Notes: generated by a model not told the origin, from the letters alone. Shown: positions 8,372 through 16,989, numbered from the stretch's first letter. The stretch: DNA of 64,000 nt from Corynebacterium terpenotabidum Y-11 (GCF_000418365.1 NC_021663.1:124001-188000), one strand, 5' to 3'. A program made the numbers and translations.

Positions 8372-8997
8372 CCGCCGCCGATGCCGAGGTCGGTACCCGT
8401 CCCCAGGACCCGCCCGTCCTCGTCGCCGCCACCGTCGGCGAGGTCACTGCCGTCTGGCAGGTCGAGGTGGACGCCCGCGTCCTGCTCGGTGACTTCTCCG
8501 GCGCCTGGCTGGTGGACGCCGACGGCATCCGCGGATTCGCCGCCGAGGCCGACTGGATCGACCAGCGGTCCTCCCGGGACGGGATGCTGGAGCTCCTCCT
8601 CGCCCGTCCGGTGATCCTCGCCGGGGACGGCGGGAGCCCTGTCGACCCTGCCGATCCTGCCGTGGGTGACCTGCCTGCCGGAGTGCGCATCGTCGACGTT
8701 GCCGCGACCGTGGCGCAGGCGGCGTCCGCCGTGGAGCGGAACAGGGAGGATTTCGCCACGGCGGACCCCGGGAAGCGTCAGCCCGGATGGGCCGGGGCCT
8801 GGGACGACGCCGGATTCACCCCGGTGCCGGGCCGTGCCCCGGAGCACCTTGACGGGGACGCCGCGGAGGCTGTCATCCGGGCGATGGCTGCGGCCCGCGG
8901 ACTGCGCGGCCTGGTCCAGCGGTGGAATGCGCTGGACAAGTTGCGGGTCCAGCGGCTCGGGGGTGCCCTGCATCCCCTGCCACTGGTCCTGTACTGA
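8368..8997 (+). CDS. Hypothetical protein, coupled to the upstream membrane protein
   Basis: The 209-residue product is soluble in appearance and acidic. Its N-terminal half alternates beta-like strands (VLVAATVGEVTAVWQVEVDARVL). The C-terminal half is helical (DAAEAVIRAMAAARGLRGLVQRW) and ends in a Leu/Pro-rich tail. There is no signal peptide, nucleotide-binding motif or known domain. The GTG start at 8368 lies inside the GTGA overlap with the preceding stop. Co-expression with the 7835 gene is strongly implied. Confidence 0.6.
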   Translation: MTAADAEVGTRPQDPPVLVAATVGEVTAVWQVEVDARVLLGDFSGAWLVDADGIRGFAAEADWIDQRSSRDGMLELLLARPVILAGDGGSPVDPADPAVGDLPAGVRIVDVAATVAQAASAVERNREDFATADPGKRQPGWAGAWDDAGFTPVPGRAPEHLDGDAAEAVIRAMAAARGLRGLVQRWNALDKLRVQRLGGALHPLPLVLY

Positions 8998-9038
8998 GCT
9001 GAACCGGTTCTCCCCCGGCGAGGCGGAGTCCCCGACGC

Positions 9039-9044
9039 TACGCT
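9039..9044 (+). promoter_or_regulatory. Leaderless -10 box of the 9052 gene
   Basis: TACGCT lies 7 nt before the ATG at 9052, with no Shine-Dalgarno sequence in the 54-nt gap after the previous gene. Confidence 0.45.
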
Positions 9045-9051
9045 GGGCAGC

Positions 9052-10251
9052 ATGAGCGCCCAGCAGCTACCGCAACGCCAAGGAGGAATCAGGGGCCGTC
9101 CCACCGACGGCGCCTGTGACGGCCTTGCCGCGGTGCTGGAACTTCCCGGTCTCGTCCACCCCGGCCCCCCGGTCGATGCGGCCGACCATGAGCTCACCCT
9201 CCTCGTGCTTGCCGAGCACCATGTTCCCGGGCTCGGTTGGTTCACCCGCGCTCTCGGGATCACCGGGGCACTGTCCGTGGCGGACACGGTCCGGGCCGTC
9301 CTGATTTCCCTCGACTGGCCCGGGGCGTCCACCATGCTCACCCCCGACCAGGTGCCGCCCGGCACCGACCGCGTCCTCACCTGGTCGCTGCAGGCCCGCC
9401 GGGATGACCGGCTGCGGGTCTACAGCCGAACCGCCGGGTCCATCGGTACACCGTTGCGCGAGGCGCTCGGGCGGGATGGCACCGGTCTCCTCGTCGTCGA
9501 CGGCTACACCGTCACCGTCACCTCCGCCGGGGCGATGCACCGGGACGGGCACACCCCCGACGCGGTCTGCCTCGCCGGCGGGTTCACCCCCGACACTGCC
9601 CCCGGGCAGGACGCCACGGAGACTCCCGGGGAGGATGCCGTCACCTGCAACGCCCCCGGTGAGGTCGACCATCCCGTCGGGTTGCCGCGTGATGTCGATC
9701 TCGCCGCCGTGAACGTCGCGCTGACCGGTGAAGAGACGGTGACCGAGATCCTCGGTGAACTGGACCCGGAGTTGCACGAGCTGCTGCTCAGCGGGGACCT
9801 CTACGAGTTCACCCCACTGCTGCAGGCCCTGGACCTGGGGCGACCGGCACAGATCTCCGAACAGGCGCACCGGGTACTGGAACAGTTCCCCGCGGAGACC
9901 TCCCGGGTCGGACGCGCCGCGGCCTGGTCACGGGTCGTGGCACTGTCCGCCCTGTCCGACCGGGCAACCTCCGACGAGGTCACGGCGATGCTCATGGCTG
10001 CCCTCGGGTTCACCCGGGCGGATGCCGGTATCAGTTCGTCGGACGGGCGGCTGTCCACCGACCCGTTGAGTGCCGCGGAGATCCGGGCCCTGTCCCGGGA
10101 ATCCGGGCGGTTGCTGGCGATGTGCGGGGCGGACAGTCGGGACGTTGATCTGACCGACGGCGCCGGGGAGATGTCCCGGGTGATCCCACTGGTGCCGACG
10201 TGCAGCCTCGTGGACCGGTTGGAGATGTACCGTTTCCTGCTGCAGAAGTGA
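9052..10251 (+). CDS. Hypothetical protein of 399 residues
   Basis: No family is recognised. The N-terminal ~180 residues read as an alpha/beta domain (HELTLLVLAEHHVPGL, VRAVLISLDWPG, GLLVVDGYTVTVTSAG). An acidic linker follows (about 185-220). The C-terminal ~170 residues are helical, with repeated Leu-rich segments (ELHELLLSGDLYEFTPLLQALDL) and end DRLEMYRFLLQK. There is no secretion signal. The start ATG 9052 is supported by a correctly spaced TACGCT. It may form a functional group with the 5069 and 7835-8997 genes, judging only by proximity and shared orientation. Confidence 0.6.
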   Translation: MSAQQLPQRQGGIRGRPTDGACDGLAAVLELPGLVHPGPPVDAADHELTLLVLAEHHVPGLGWFTRALGITGALSVADTVRAVLISLDWPGASTMLTPDQVPPGTDRVLTWSLQARRDDRLRVYSRTAGSIGTPLREALGRDGTGLLVVDGYTVTVTSAGAMHRDGHTPDAVCLAGGFTPDTAPGQDATETPGEDAVTCNAPGEVDHPVGLPRDVDLAAVNVALTGEETVTEILGELDPELHELLLSGDLYEFTPLLQALDLGRPAQISEQAHRVLEQFPAETSRVGRAAAWSRVVALSALSDRATSDEVTAMLMAALGFTRADAGISSSDGRLSTDPLSAAEIRALSRESGRLLAMCGADSRDVDLTDGAGEMSRVIPLVPTCSLVDRLEMYRFLLQK

Positions 10252-10372
10252 GTTCCGGGCGGCATCGGGGTGGTGTCGGGGTGGCAGGGTGTCCGACGTT
10301 TCGGTGATTCCGGGGTTGCTGAGTAGCGTAGTGGGGTGATTCCCGTACCCTCTGTCCAGTGAGGATCCACCC

Positions 10373-10963
10373 GTGACCGATGCCGTCGCCGAACGGCCGC
10401 CGAAGCCACCCCGCCCCCTGGGGCGCAAACGCCGCATCCTGAAGCAGTTCATCACCTTCGGGATGGTCGGTGCGTCCGGCTTCGTCGTCAACCAGGCTGT
10501 CATGGTGCTGTCCAACAAGGTCACCCAGGCGGTGTGGGACTTCGACCAGTACCACCCCTTCATGAACATCTTCGGTTCGGCCTTCAACGTGCGCTGGTAC
10601 CACGTGTTCAGTGTGCTGGCGTTCATCGTCGCGAACATCTGGAACTTCTTCCTCAACCGGCGGTACACCTTCAAGGCGAAGAAGGGCACTCCGTGGGTGC
10701 GACCGATGTTCAGCTTCATGCTGGTCGGCGTCTTCGGCCTGCTCATCACTCTGCTGGTGCAGACGGCGCTGGTCAACGACGATTCCCCGATCGCCCTGTC
10801 GCACAGTATCTGGGATGACTCGACCGGGCTGAGGACGCGGGCCTACTGGGGCAATTTCATCGGCGTGATCGTTGCGATCCCGGCGAATTTCCTGTTCAAC
10901 AAGATGTGGACCTTTCGGCATCGGCCGGGGAAGGGCGAAGTGAGGGTGGCACATGTCGGCTGA
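10373..10963 (+). CDS. GtrA-family membrane protein (first of two)
   Basis: The 196-residue protein has four predicted membrane helices: FGMVGASGFVVNQAVM, HVFSVLAFIVANIWNFF, MFSFMLVGVFGLLITLL and NFIGVIVAIPANFLF. It carries the GtrA hallmarks NFFLNRRYTF and NKMWTF. GtrA proteins help move polyprenyl-linked sugars or recruit glycosyltransferases. In mycobacteria the family member Rv3789 lies next to dprE1 and is tied to arabinan synthesis. The start is GTG 10373 with GAGGAT upstream. It overlaps the second gtrA gene by 11 nt, so the two are likely translated together, perhaps as a heteromer. Confidence 0.85.
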   Translation: MTDAVAERPPKPPRPLGRKRRILKQFITFGMVGASGFVVNQAVMVLSNKVTQAVWDFDQYHPFMNIFGSAFNVRWYHVFSVLAFIVANIWNFFLNRRYTFKAKKGTPWVRPMFSFMLVGVFGLLITLLVQTALVNDDSPIALSHSIWDDSTGLRTRAYWGNFIGVIVAIPANFLFNKMWTFRHRPGKGEVRVAHVG

Positions 10964-11375
10964 GGGTGTTGTCGTCCGCGTCCCGTTGGCGACGCAGCTC
11001 TTCCGTTTCATCTGTACCGGTGTGGTCGGGGCGGTCGTCGACTTCGGGTCGACCTATCTGCTCTCGCTGGTCGGGCTCTCCCACGCCGGGTCGAAGACCG
11101 TCGGGTTCATCCTGGGGACGATCACCGCCTACGTCATCAACCGGCGGTGGACCTTCCAGGCGGCGCCGTCGCGTCGACGCTTCGTGGCGACGATGGGCAT
11201 CTACCTGCTCACCTACCTGGTGCAGCTGGGGCTGTTCCTGGTGTGCATCCCCTGGCTCGAGGACCACGGGTTCTCTGATTTCTGGACGCAGGCGATCAGC
11301 TTCGTCATCGCCCAGGGCACTGCGACCGTGCTGAACTTCATCATCCAGCGCTGGGTGATCTTCCGGGTGGTGTGA
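10953..11375 (+). CDS. GtrA-family membrane protein (second of two)
   Basis: The 140-residue protein has four membrane helices and the GtrA signature twice: NRRWTFQ after helix 2 and QRWVIFRVV at the end. Size and layout match Rv3789-type proteins better than the first copy does. The start is ATG 10953, inside the end of the preceding gene. A role in handling decaprenylphosphoryl-arabinose or in anchoring an arabinosyltransferase is suggested by family and neighbourhood, not shown by sequence. A strong terminator follows. Confidence 0.88.
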   Translation: MSAEGVVVRVPLATQLFRFICTGVVGAVVDFGSTYLLSLVGLSHAGSKTVGFILGTITAYVINRRWTFQAAPSRRRFVATMGIYLLTYLVQLGLFLVCIPWLEDHGFSDFWTQAISFVIAQGTATVLNFIIQRWVIFRVV

Positions 11376-11405
11376 GGGGCCCCTCCCGGCGAGACGGACC
11401 TGTAG

Positions 11406-11464
11406 AAAACCGGTCTGATTCGGGGCGTCCAGATGTGCCGACGGTCCCGAATCAGACCGGTTTT
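11406..11464. terminator. Bidirectional intrinsic terminator between gtrA and the DUF559 gene
   Basis: A perfect 19-nt inverted repeat (11406-11424 and 11446-11464; core ACCGGTCTGATTCGGG) encloses a 21-nt loop. It starts with AAAA and ends in TTTTT, so it can terminate transcription in both directions. It lies 30 nt after gtrA and 40 nt after the end of the minus-strand gene. Confidence 0.92.
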
Positions 11465-11504
11465 TACGCACTGACGGGGTAGCCGCGGCGTCGGCACCGA
11501 GCAG

Positions 11505-12428
11505 TCACGGACGCGGGTGCCAGTCCTTCATGGGCCGGTCCGAGTCGATTGCCTCGTCCTCCCTGCGTCGGCGCCGCAGCCGCTTGAGAAGGAAGCGGAC
11601 GGTGTCCGCCACTTCCTCAGCGACGTACTGCGGTGCTTTGGTGATGCTGAGGTCGGAGTAGCGCAGCAGCTTGTAGTCCCATCTCGTGGCCTGGTTCCCT
11701 TTGCACCGGTCATTCGTAAATGAGCTTCTTCTCGCCCTCCCCTCCCCGTGGTAGGTGTAACTGTCGATCTCGATGAGGAGCCGGATCTCCCTGATCACGA
11801 TGTCGAAGCAGTAGCCCCTGACCATCACATTCGTCTCGATCGTGATCTCACCCCGGTCGAGCTCGGCTTTCAGTGCTTCCCTGATGAGCCGGAGCGCCTT
11901 TTTCTCGAGCCCGCTCGCTGTGCCGATGACGGAGCAGTGTCTGATGGTGTGGAGCTGTGCCTGCTCTGTCCGACTGAGTTCTTCCAGATCCTCTGCCAGC
12001 GTCCTGCTGCCGTTCACTCCGGCGTAGCCGGTCTCCAACACGCGGATCGCAGTGGCCCGATCATCGTCCACCAGGGACGCAGCCACCTGGGCAGGGGTGC
12101 TCAGTGTGAAACTCCCTCGGCCGGCAGTCTTTCTGGGAACGCGGCGTCTGATGCGGATGCGGAAGTCAGACCGGGAAATGGTGGGATGGACAGCTTCGGC
12201 GGGCCATTCGATCTGACCCGCACCGTAGAGGAATGCGGCGGTGCGGCCGGTGTAGACGAGACCGGGACTGGCTCTGCTGTAGACCGTCAGAACGACATGC
12301 GCGTCATCGGAGTCGCTGTACCACCCGTTGCGTACCTTGTAGAGCTTCTTCGCCGTGACTGCGGCACTGATCTGCCGGTGTGTCCAGCCGGCGGATCGCA
12401 GTTGTGCGGTCGTCCAGATAGTGCCCAT
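11505..12428 (-). CDS. DUF559 (Vsr-like) nuclease-fold protein with AbiEi-like N-terminus
   Basis: The 307-residue protein begins with a winged-helix-like region (residues 5-45: TTAQLRSAGWTHRQISAAVTAKKLYKVRNG). A YTGRTAAFLYG segment of AbiEi-type proteins follows. The last ~110 residues match the DUF559 restriction-endonuclease-like fold: FDIVIREIRLLIEIDS, then Y-H, a Asn-Asp-Arg-x-K stretch and LLRYS. This architecture is frequent in actinobacteria; its role (defence, repair or DNA processing) is not established. The start is ATG 12426-12428. It stands alone between cell-wall genes, flanked by a strong terminator, and its GC content looks lower than its neighbours', suggesting acquisition. 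Confidence 0.75.
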   Translation of the reverse strand: MGTIWTTAQLRSAGWTHRQISAAVTAKKLYKVRNGWYSDSDDAHVVLTVYSRASPGLVYTGRTAAFLYGAGQIEWPAEAVHPTISRSDFRIRIRRRVPRKTAGRGSFTLSTPAQVAASLVDDDRATAIRVLETGYAGVNGSRTLAEDLEELSRTEQAQLHTIRHCSVIGTASGLEKKALRLIREALKAELDRGEITIETNVMVRGYCFDIVIREIRLLIEIDSYTYHGEGRARRSSFTNDRCKGNQATRWDYKLLRYSDLSITKAPQYVAEEVADTVRFLLKRLRRRRREDEAIDSDRPMKDWHPRP

Positions 12429-12484
12429 GTTCCCCCGTTTCCCCCGATGCTCCAGAGCATACCTGTGGAAAACCGGTCACGATC

Positions 12485-12510
12485 GGGGACGCTGACGCAC
12501 TCGGCGTCCC
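12485..12510 (-). terminator. Possible terminator hairpin at the end of glfT1
   Basis: GGGACGC at 12486-12492 pairs with GCGTCCC at 12504-12510, touching the glfT1 stop codon. On the minus strand a GGTTTTCC run follows about 20 nt later. The evidence is moderate at best. Confidence 0.3.
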
Positions 12511-13430
12511 TACGGCCGGAAGAACTTCTCCTGCTGCCCCTGCCGCAGCAGCTTCAGCCATTCGGCGAACCCCTTCGGATCCCTCTGCTGCACCAGGAAG
12601 TACCAGCCAAACCGGGCGTACTCCTGGGGGAGCAGCCGACGCATCCCCGGCTGGTTCATGAGGAACCCCCGGTTCCGGTAGGTGAAGTAGCGCTTGAACT
12701 CACTGTCCGGGTACTGGGTGTGCATCTTCCCACCGAGGATCGGACGGAACTCATCGGACCCGTCCGGGTGCAGGTAGGACGTGGTCAGACACGTCCCGAA
12801 CGGTAGACCCGAACGTACCAGCCGCCGGTGGTACTCGACCTCGTCGCCGCGGATGAATAGGCGGTAGTCCGGCACGCCGATCACCTCCATGGTCCGCGCA
12901 CTGATCAGTGCCCCGTTGAACAGGCTCGCGATGCCGGGTAGGAAATCACCCTGCAGTTCCGAGAGGTAACGTCGCCATACGACGCCCTGGCGCAGGGGGA
13001 AGGCGAGGCGTTCCGGCTCGTCGATATTGCACACCACCGGGGAGACTTCAGCCAGGCCGTTCGCCTCGGCGACGTCGTACAGGGTCTCCAGGACGCGGTC
13101 ATCCGCGGGGCGTCCGTCATCGTCAGCACACCACACGGCGTCCATCCCCAGCGACAGGGCCGTGAGGAAACCGAGGGCGAACCCGCCCGCACCCCCGAGG
13201 TTCGTCTGTGAGGGGACGTAGACCGCGCGCTCACCGGCGGTCGCCTCCACCAGCTCACGGACAGCGTCATCGGCACCGTTGTCGACGACGATGACCTTAT
13301 CCACCGGGTGGGACTGGGAGCACACCACGCCGAGAGAGCCTTTCAGCAGCTCGACCCGGTTGTGGGTGACGATGACCGCGGCGGTGGTCCCGGTGCGGTC
13401 GAGGACGGCGTGTTCAGGCATGGAGTTCAT
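12510..13430 (-). CDS. glfT1: Galactofuranosyltransferase GlfT1
   Basis: The 306-residue protein is a GT2-family glycosyltransferase. It has an N-terminal VIVTHNRVELL strand, NLGGAGGFALG for nucleotide-sugar binding, the metal-binding motif CADDDG and a later FIRGDEVEY acceptor-site motif. This pattern identifies GlfT1 (Rv3782), which adds the first two galactofuranose units to the polyprenyl-linked galactan primer on the cytoplasmic side. The start is ATG 13428-13430 or ATG 13419-13421; neither has a good ribosome-binding site. In mycobacteria glfT1 sits between wzt and wzm. Here about 18 kb of other genes separate it from them. Confidence 0.9.
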   Translation of the reverse strand: MNSMPEHAVLDRTGTTAAVIVTHNRVELLKGSLGVVCSQSHPVDKVIVVDNGADDAVRELVEATAGERAVYVPSQTNLGGAGGFALGFLTALSLGMDAVWCADDDGRPADDRVLETLYDVAEANGLAEVSPVVCNIDEPERLAFPLRQGVVWRRYLSELQGDFLPGIASLFNGALISARTMEVIGVPDYRLFIRGDEVEYHRRLVRSGLPFGTCLTTSYLHPDGSDEFRPILGGKMHTQYPDSEFKRYFTYRNRGFLMNQPGMRRLLPQEYARFGWYFLVQQRDPKGFAEWLKLLRQGQQEKFFRP

Positions 13431-13468
13431 TGTGCCACGGGCGCGGGTGCGACCCCGCCACGCACTGC

Positions 13469-13474
13469 TAGAAT
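13469..13474 (+). promoter_or_regulatory. Extended -10 promoter element of the TPR-like gene
   Basis: TAGAAT is preceded by TGC, giving an extended -10 (TGCTAGAAT). It lies 59 nt before the ATG at 13534, with a GGAGGGG ribosome-binding site in between. Confidence 0.5.
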
Positions 13475-13533
13475 CCCCTGTTATTGCGGGGTTTTCCGCG
13501 TCACCGACCACCTCTGACGGAGGGGATTGCCAC

Positions 13534-14853
13534 ATGACCACCGATCTCGCCACCCTGGACATCCTGCAGGATCTCGACGGAACGCTGGACAAGGTCCAGC
13601 GCAAGGCGACTGATCTCGGGTCAGCGCCCACAGCAGCGGAGATCGCCCTGCTCACGACCGATCTTGACCTCGTCTACGACGGGATCGACGGCCTGCAGTC
13701 CACCGGTGCCGATCTCGGTACGATTCGCGTCCTCGCCCAGGCCCGGGCCCTCGCCGCGCAGACCCTGGGGGACGCGACCGCGCAGCGCCAGGCCGCCCAT
13801 CTGGCCGCGACCTTGTCGCTGGCCACGGGGGACCCGGAGTCCCTCGCGGCGGCACGGACCACCTGGGAGGCCGCTAAGGCTGCTGAAGTTGCCGAGGCAG
13901 CGGCGCTGGCTCAGGCCGCCGCGGATGCCGACGCCAGTGTGGGGGCTGAAGTGTCTGCGTCCGCCACCACCGCCGGCGGGACGGTAACCGATGACCAGCT
14001 GCACGCCCACCCGGTGGAGTCGTCCTGGGACAACGCCTGGTCGGCGACACTCGACAGCCTCGAGTCCACCGTCAGCGCACCGGGATCTACGGAACTCGTT
14101 GAACGCGCCAGCGGTCTCATGGGCGCGATCGGCCGTGGTATCGAACGGGACGCCGGCCCGGCGGTCCGCCCCCAGGTGATGCAGCGGTTGTTCCGTCTGC
14201 ACCGGCTCGTGCAGAAAGGCCTGCTGGATCAGGGGATGGAACAGTCCGCCGAACAGGACCGCAGGGACTTCACCGGTCTCATTGACGGGATGCTCGTCGG
14301 GGAGCTGTCGGCTACCGCCCCGCTGGATGACCGGATCCTGCTGAGCAGCTACCACCTTGAGCTGCGACAGGGGAGCACCCCGGAACAGAAGCTGGCCACC
14401 GCCCGGCGTCTGACCAGTCTCTTCGCCGAGAAGGGAGACAAACGGAACATGGCGGAGAGTCTGCTGCGCACCGGTGAACAGCTGGAGAAGTTGCAACGGA
14501 TGGCGGAGATGTACGACTGCTACCAGCGCGCCCTGAACCTCGCGGTGGACGCGGGAGCGGTTGACACCCGGATCTGGGCCACCATCCGTCTCGCCTTCGC
14601 GCAGTATCTGGCGGGTGACAAGATGACCGCGACCCAGATGCTTCTCGATCAGGACACCGCCCTGCCGGTGGAGACGCTCACCACCACCGGGCAGAAGAGT
14701 GCTATGGCCGAGGCGAAGGTCGCCCTGGCGAACCTCTTCAGCGAAGCAGGGGACGACAACGGCAAGGCCTACTTCCGGGACCAAGCGGTGGCCCTGTTCG
14801 AGGAGATGGGTCGGGCGGACACCGCCGCGACCTACCGGGTGCAGCTCAGCTGA
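13534..14853 (+). CDS. TPR-like helical protein, convergent with the tubulin-like operon
   Basis: The 439-residue protein is almost wholly helical. Residues 1-110 show coiled-coil-like heptads, 110-160 are Ala-rich and low in complexity, and 270-439 show TPR-like repeats (for example NMAESLLRTGEQLEKLQRMAEMYDCYQRAL and SAMAEAKVALANLFSEAGDDNGKA). It is soluble, with no signal peptide. The start is ATG 13534 behind GGAGGGG and an extended -10 box. It ends 27 nt from the last gene of the eight-gene operon. A scaffold role with that system is plausible by position only. Confidence 0.65.
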   Translation: MTTDLATLDILQDLDGTLDKVQRKATDLGSAPTAAEIALLTTDLDLVYDGIDGLQSTGADLGTIRVLAQARALAAQTLGDATAQRQAAHLAATLSLATGDPESLAAARTTWEAAKAAEVAEAAALAQAAADADASVGAEVSASATTAGGTVTDDQLHAHPVESSWDNAWSATLDSLESTVSAPGSTELVERASGLMGAIGRGIERDAGPAVRPQVMQRLFRLHRLVQKGLLDQGMEQSAEQDRRDFTGLIDGMLVGELSATAPLDDRILLSSYHLELRQGSTPEQKLATARRLTSLFAEKGDKRNMAESLLRTGEQLEKLQRMAEMYDCYQRALNLAVDAGAVDTRIWATIRLAFAQYLAGDKMTATQMLLDQDTALPVETLTTTGQKSAMAEAKVALANLFSEAGDDNGKAYFRDQAVALFEEMGRADTAATYRVQLS

Positions 14854-14859
14854 GCCGCG

Positions 14860-14879
14860 CCGGGTGGGCCCGCACCCGG
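14860..14879. terminator. Hairpin between convergent TPR and GTPase genes
   Basis: CCGGGTG (14860-14866) pairs with CACCCGG (14873-14879) around a 6-nt loop in a 27-nt gap between convergent stops. There is no T-run. It is a likely GC-rich bidirectional terminator. Confidence 0.4.
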
Positions 14880-14880
14880 G

Positions 14881-15975
14881 TCAGGCGCCGGCGGCCTCGA
14901 ACACCAGGTGTTTCGAGAGGATCGAGCGCACCGGGTCGAGCACCCGGTAGGGGGCGATACCGTGACGGGACAGCTGTTCCCCGCGGGGGGATTCACCGAG
15001 GGCGGAGACTGCGAAATACTGCCACCGGTCCGAGGAGACCTGCTGCCCACCGCGCCAGCCACCGGCGTGGGGCTGGTTCGGCGTCCACCCGTAGTCCTGT
15101 CCGATGATGTTCACCAGCCGGTCGGCTTCCATATAACGCAGCAGTGACTCGATCTCCATGTGCAGCAGCAACTGGTCGTCCGGGTCGTATCTCCATCCGG
15201 AGTCACGTCGGAAGGCGGCACCGTTGTTGCCCATGATCTGGGCCCACCGACTGCCGGAGGCCTCCGAGAGCTTCTGCAGGGTGTCGAATTTCGAGATGGT
15301 CACCGCGAGCTTCGGTCGGGCCGTTTCGAGGATGCGGAAGAGGTTGCGCAGGACATCCTCCGGGTCGCCCCCGGTGAGACTCTGGGCCGGGATGATGCCT
15401 TTGAGGTAGGTACGGATCTGGGCGACGCGCAGCGGATCGAAGAGGAAGATGATGAGGTCGGCGTGCTGGAAGAAGGCCAGGTTGCTGGTATCCGCCGGTG
15501 GATTCTCCAGGTCTTCCCCGGCGACGTCCCGGAAGACGAGGTAGTTCATCCGGTTCACACCGTCCGGTCCGGTCCAGCGTCCCAGGGAGAAAATCAGCGG
15601 GTCACGCTGGTAGGCGTCGTTCGCGGAGGCTGGCGGGGTGGCCGGCATGTTCCGCATCTCCTGGTACAGGGGCTCCTCGTAGTGGCTGCGGTAGCGGTCG
15701 AGGGTGGAGTTGTCTGCGGCCTCGACAACACGGCCGAACTGTCCGGCGAGCTCTTCAAGCTGCTTGATCATCACCGCGGTGTAGAGGCTCTTGCCGGAGG
15801 CGCGTGCCCCGGCCATCGCCACGCAGTGGGCGCGGGCGTCGGCCCAGCCGTGCGGCAGGGGCCGACCGTCGGCGGAGGTCGTCGCACCGGGCGGCAGTGG
15901 AGCGAAAGTGTAGGGGTCCTTGACCTGGTGGGACAGGGAGTTGGTGGGGTACTGGTTCATCGACGGTCCGGTCAC
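14881..15975 (-). CDS. P-loop GTPase-like protein of the tubulin-like/VWA system
   Basis: This 364-residue cytoplasmic protein has a Walker A/G1 motif GARASGKS (residues 56-63), a G3-type DVAGED (150-155) following a hydrophobic strand, ADLIIFLFDP as a Walker-B-like strand, and a G4-like TISKFD (226-231). SALGES near residue 330 could be G5. The motif spacing fits the divergent TRAFAC-type GTPases found with VWA and tubulin-like partners, not Ras or Era types. The GTG start at 15973-15975 overlaps the preceding stop (GTGA), with GGAGGTGG upstream; ATG 15960 is an alternative. It is the last gene of the operon. It probably acts as the regulatory switch of the system. Confidence 0.75.
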   Translation of the reverse strand: MTGPSMNQYPTNSLSHQVKDPYTFAPLPPGATTSADGRPLPHGWADARAHCVAMAGARASGKSLYTAVMIKQLEELAGQFGRVVEAADNSTLDRYRSHYEEPLYQEMRNMPATPPASANDAYQRDPLIFSLGRWTGPDGVNRMNYLVFRDVAGEDLENPPADTSNLAFFQHADLIIFLFDPLRVAQIRTYLKGIIPAQSLTGGDPEDVLRNLFRILETARPKLAVTISKFDTLQKLSEASGSRWAQIMGNNGAAFRRDSGWRYDPDDQLLLHMEIESLLRYMEADRLVNIIGQDYGWTPNQPHAGGWRGGQQVSSDRWQYFAVSALGESPRGEQLSRHGIAPYRVLDPVRSILSKHLVFEAAGA

Positions 15976-16952
15976 CGGGCCACCTCCGCGGGGTGGACGT
16001 CGGCGCGGAGGACCCCGGCGATGGTGTCAGCCACCGGAGCGAAGGTGGTGGCGTCCCCCTCGGCGAGGGGCCCGGCGAATTCCGGGGTGACGGGGACGAC
16101 GCCGGTGGTGGCGGTCCGGACCGGGGAGGTGGCGTAGAGCTGCTCTTCGTCGGACGCACCGGGGCCGACGACGAGGAGCAGGGAGTGGGAGGTGTCCGAG
16201 ACCATCGCGCGGACCGGAGTGGCGGTGAGGTGGACGGTGAGAGTCTCAGGATCCGTGTTCCGGGCCAGGGTGGTGGTGCCGACCCGGGTGCGGTCAGCCT
16301 CGGCGGCCTCGGCCAGCAGGTTCTCCAGTCCGGCGAGGGAGCGTTGCCCCAGAGGTCCGGCCGAGGTGGAGATGTCGATGAGATCCGTACCGAGGACGGT
16401 GGCGATGCCTTGGGTGACGGTGACCGCGGCGGCGAGGGTGTCGGGGGTGAGTACCCGGTGGAAGGTGGCACCGGTGTCGGCGACGAGGTGCAGGCGCCGG
16501 AGTCCCGGTGCGCCGGTGAGCCGGGTCCGCAGGGCGGAGGAGACGGCCATCACCGGACGTGAGACGTCGGCGGCGACGGAGGAGCCGAAGGCGTTGAGGG
16601 TGAGCGAGTCCCCGGTGCGCACCACGGAGCCGAGGGTCTTTACCGGGACGCCGCCGATGTGGACGACGGGGAACTGGACGGTCGCCTCACCGGAGCGGGT
16701 GACGGTCACCTGGACCGACTGGTCGATACCGAAGTCGGCACCGTCGGGGGAGCTGACTGAGATGGTCGCCGATTCCGGTACCTCGGTGACGATGGCGAGG
16801 GTGTTGTTCGGAGCGGTGACGCGGACGCCGTCCCCGGAGACGGCGAGCCGCAGGTTCGCTGCGGCACCGCCGACGGGAAAGACCTCGATTTTGAGCATGC
16901 CCGTGGCGCCGAGGGCGTGGGAGTCACCGTCGTTGAGGGTGATGGTGTGCAT
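15972..16952 (-). CDS. Operon protein of unknown function, beta-rich
   Basis: The 326-residue product starts with a ~110-residue region of alternating strands (HTITLNDGDSHALG, LRLAVSGDGVRVTAPNNTLAIV). A ~180-residue alpha/beta region follows, with RLHLVADTGATFHRVLTP and SLLLVVGPGASDEEQ. The latter could be a VWA-like or other Rossmannoid fold without an evident metal site; this is only an impression. There is no signal or membrane helix. It overlaps the GTPase gene by 4 nt and follows the GAP1-like gene by 37 nt, so it is surely co-transcribed. Confidence 0.65.
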   Translation of the reverse strand: MHTITLNDGDSHALGATGMLKIEVFPVGGAAANLRLAVSGDGVRVTAPNNTLAIVTEVPESATISVSSPDGADFGIDQSVQVTVTRSGEATVQFPVVHIGGVPVKTLGSVVRTGDSLTLNAFGSSVAADVSRPVMAVSSALRTRLTGAPGLRRLHLVADTGATFHRVLTPDTLAAAVTVTQGIATVLGTDLIDISTSAGPLGQRSLAGLENLLAEAAEADRTRVGTTTLARNTDPETLTVHLTATPVRAMVSDTSHSLLLVVGPGASDEEQLYATSPVRTATTGVVPVTPEFAGPLAEGDATTFAPVADTIAGVLRADVHPAEVAR

Positions 16953-16989
16953 GGGGGTTCAGACTCCTCTCGGGAACTGGACGGGGTTG

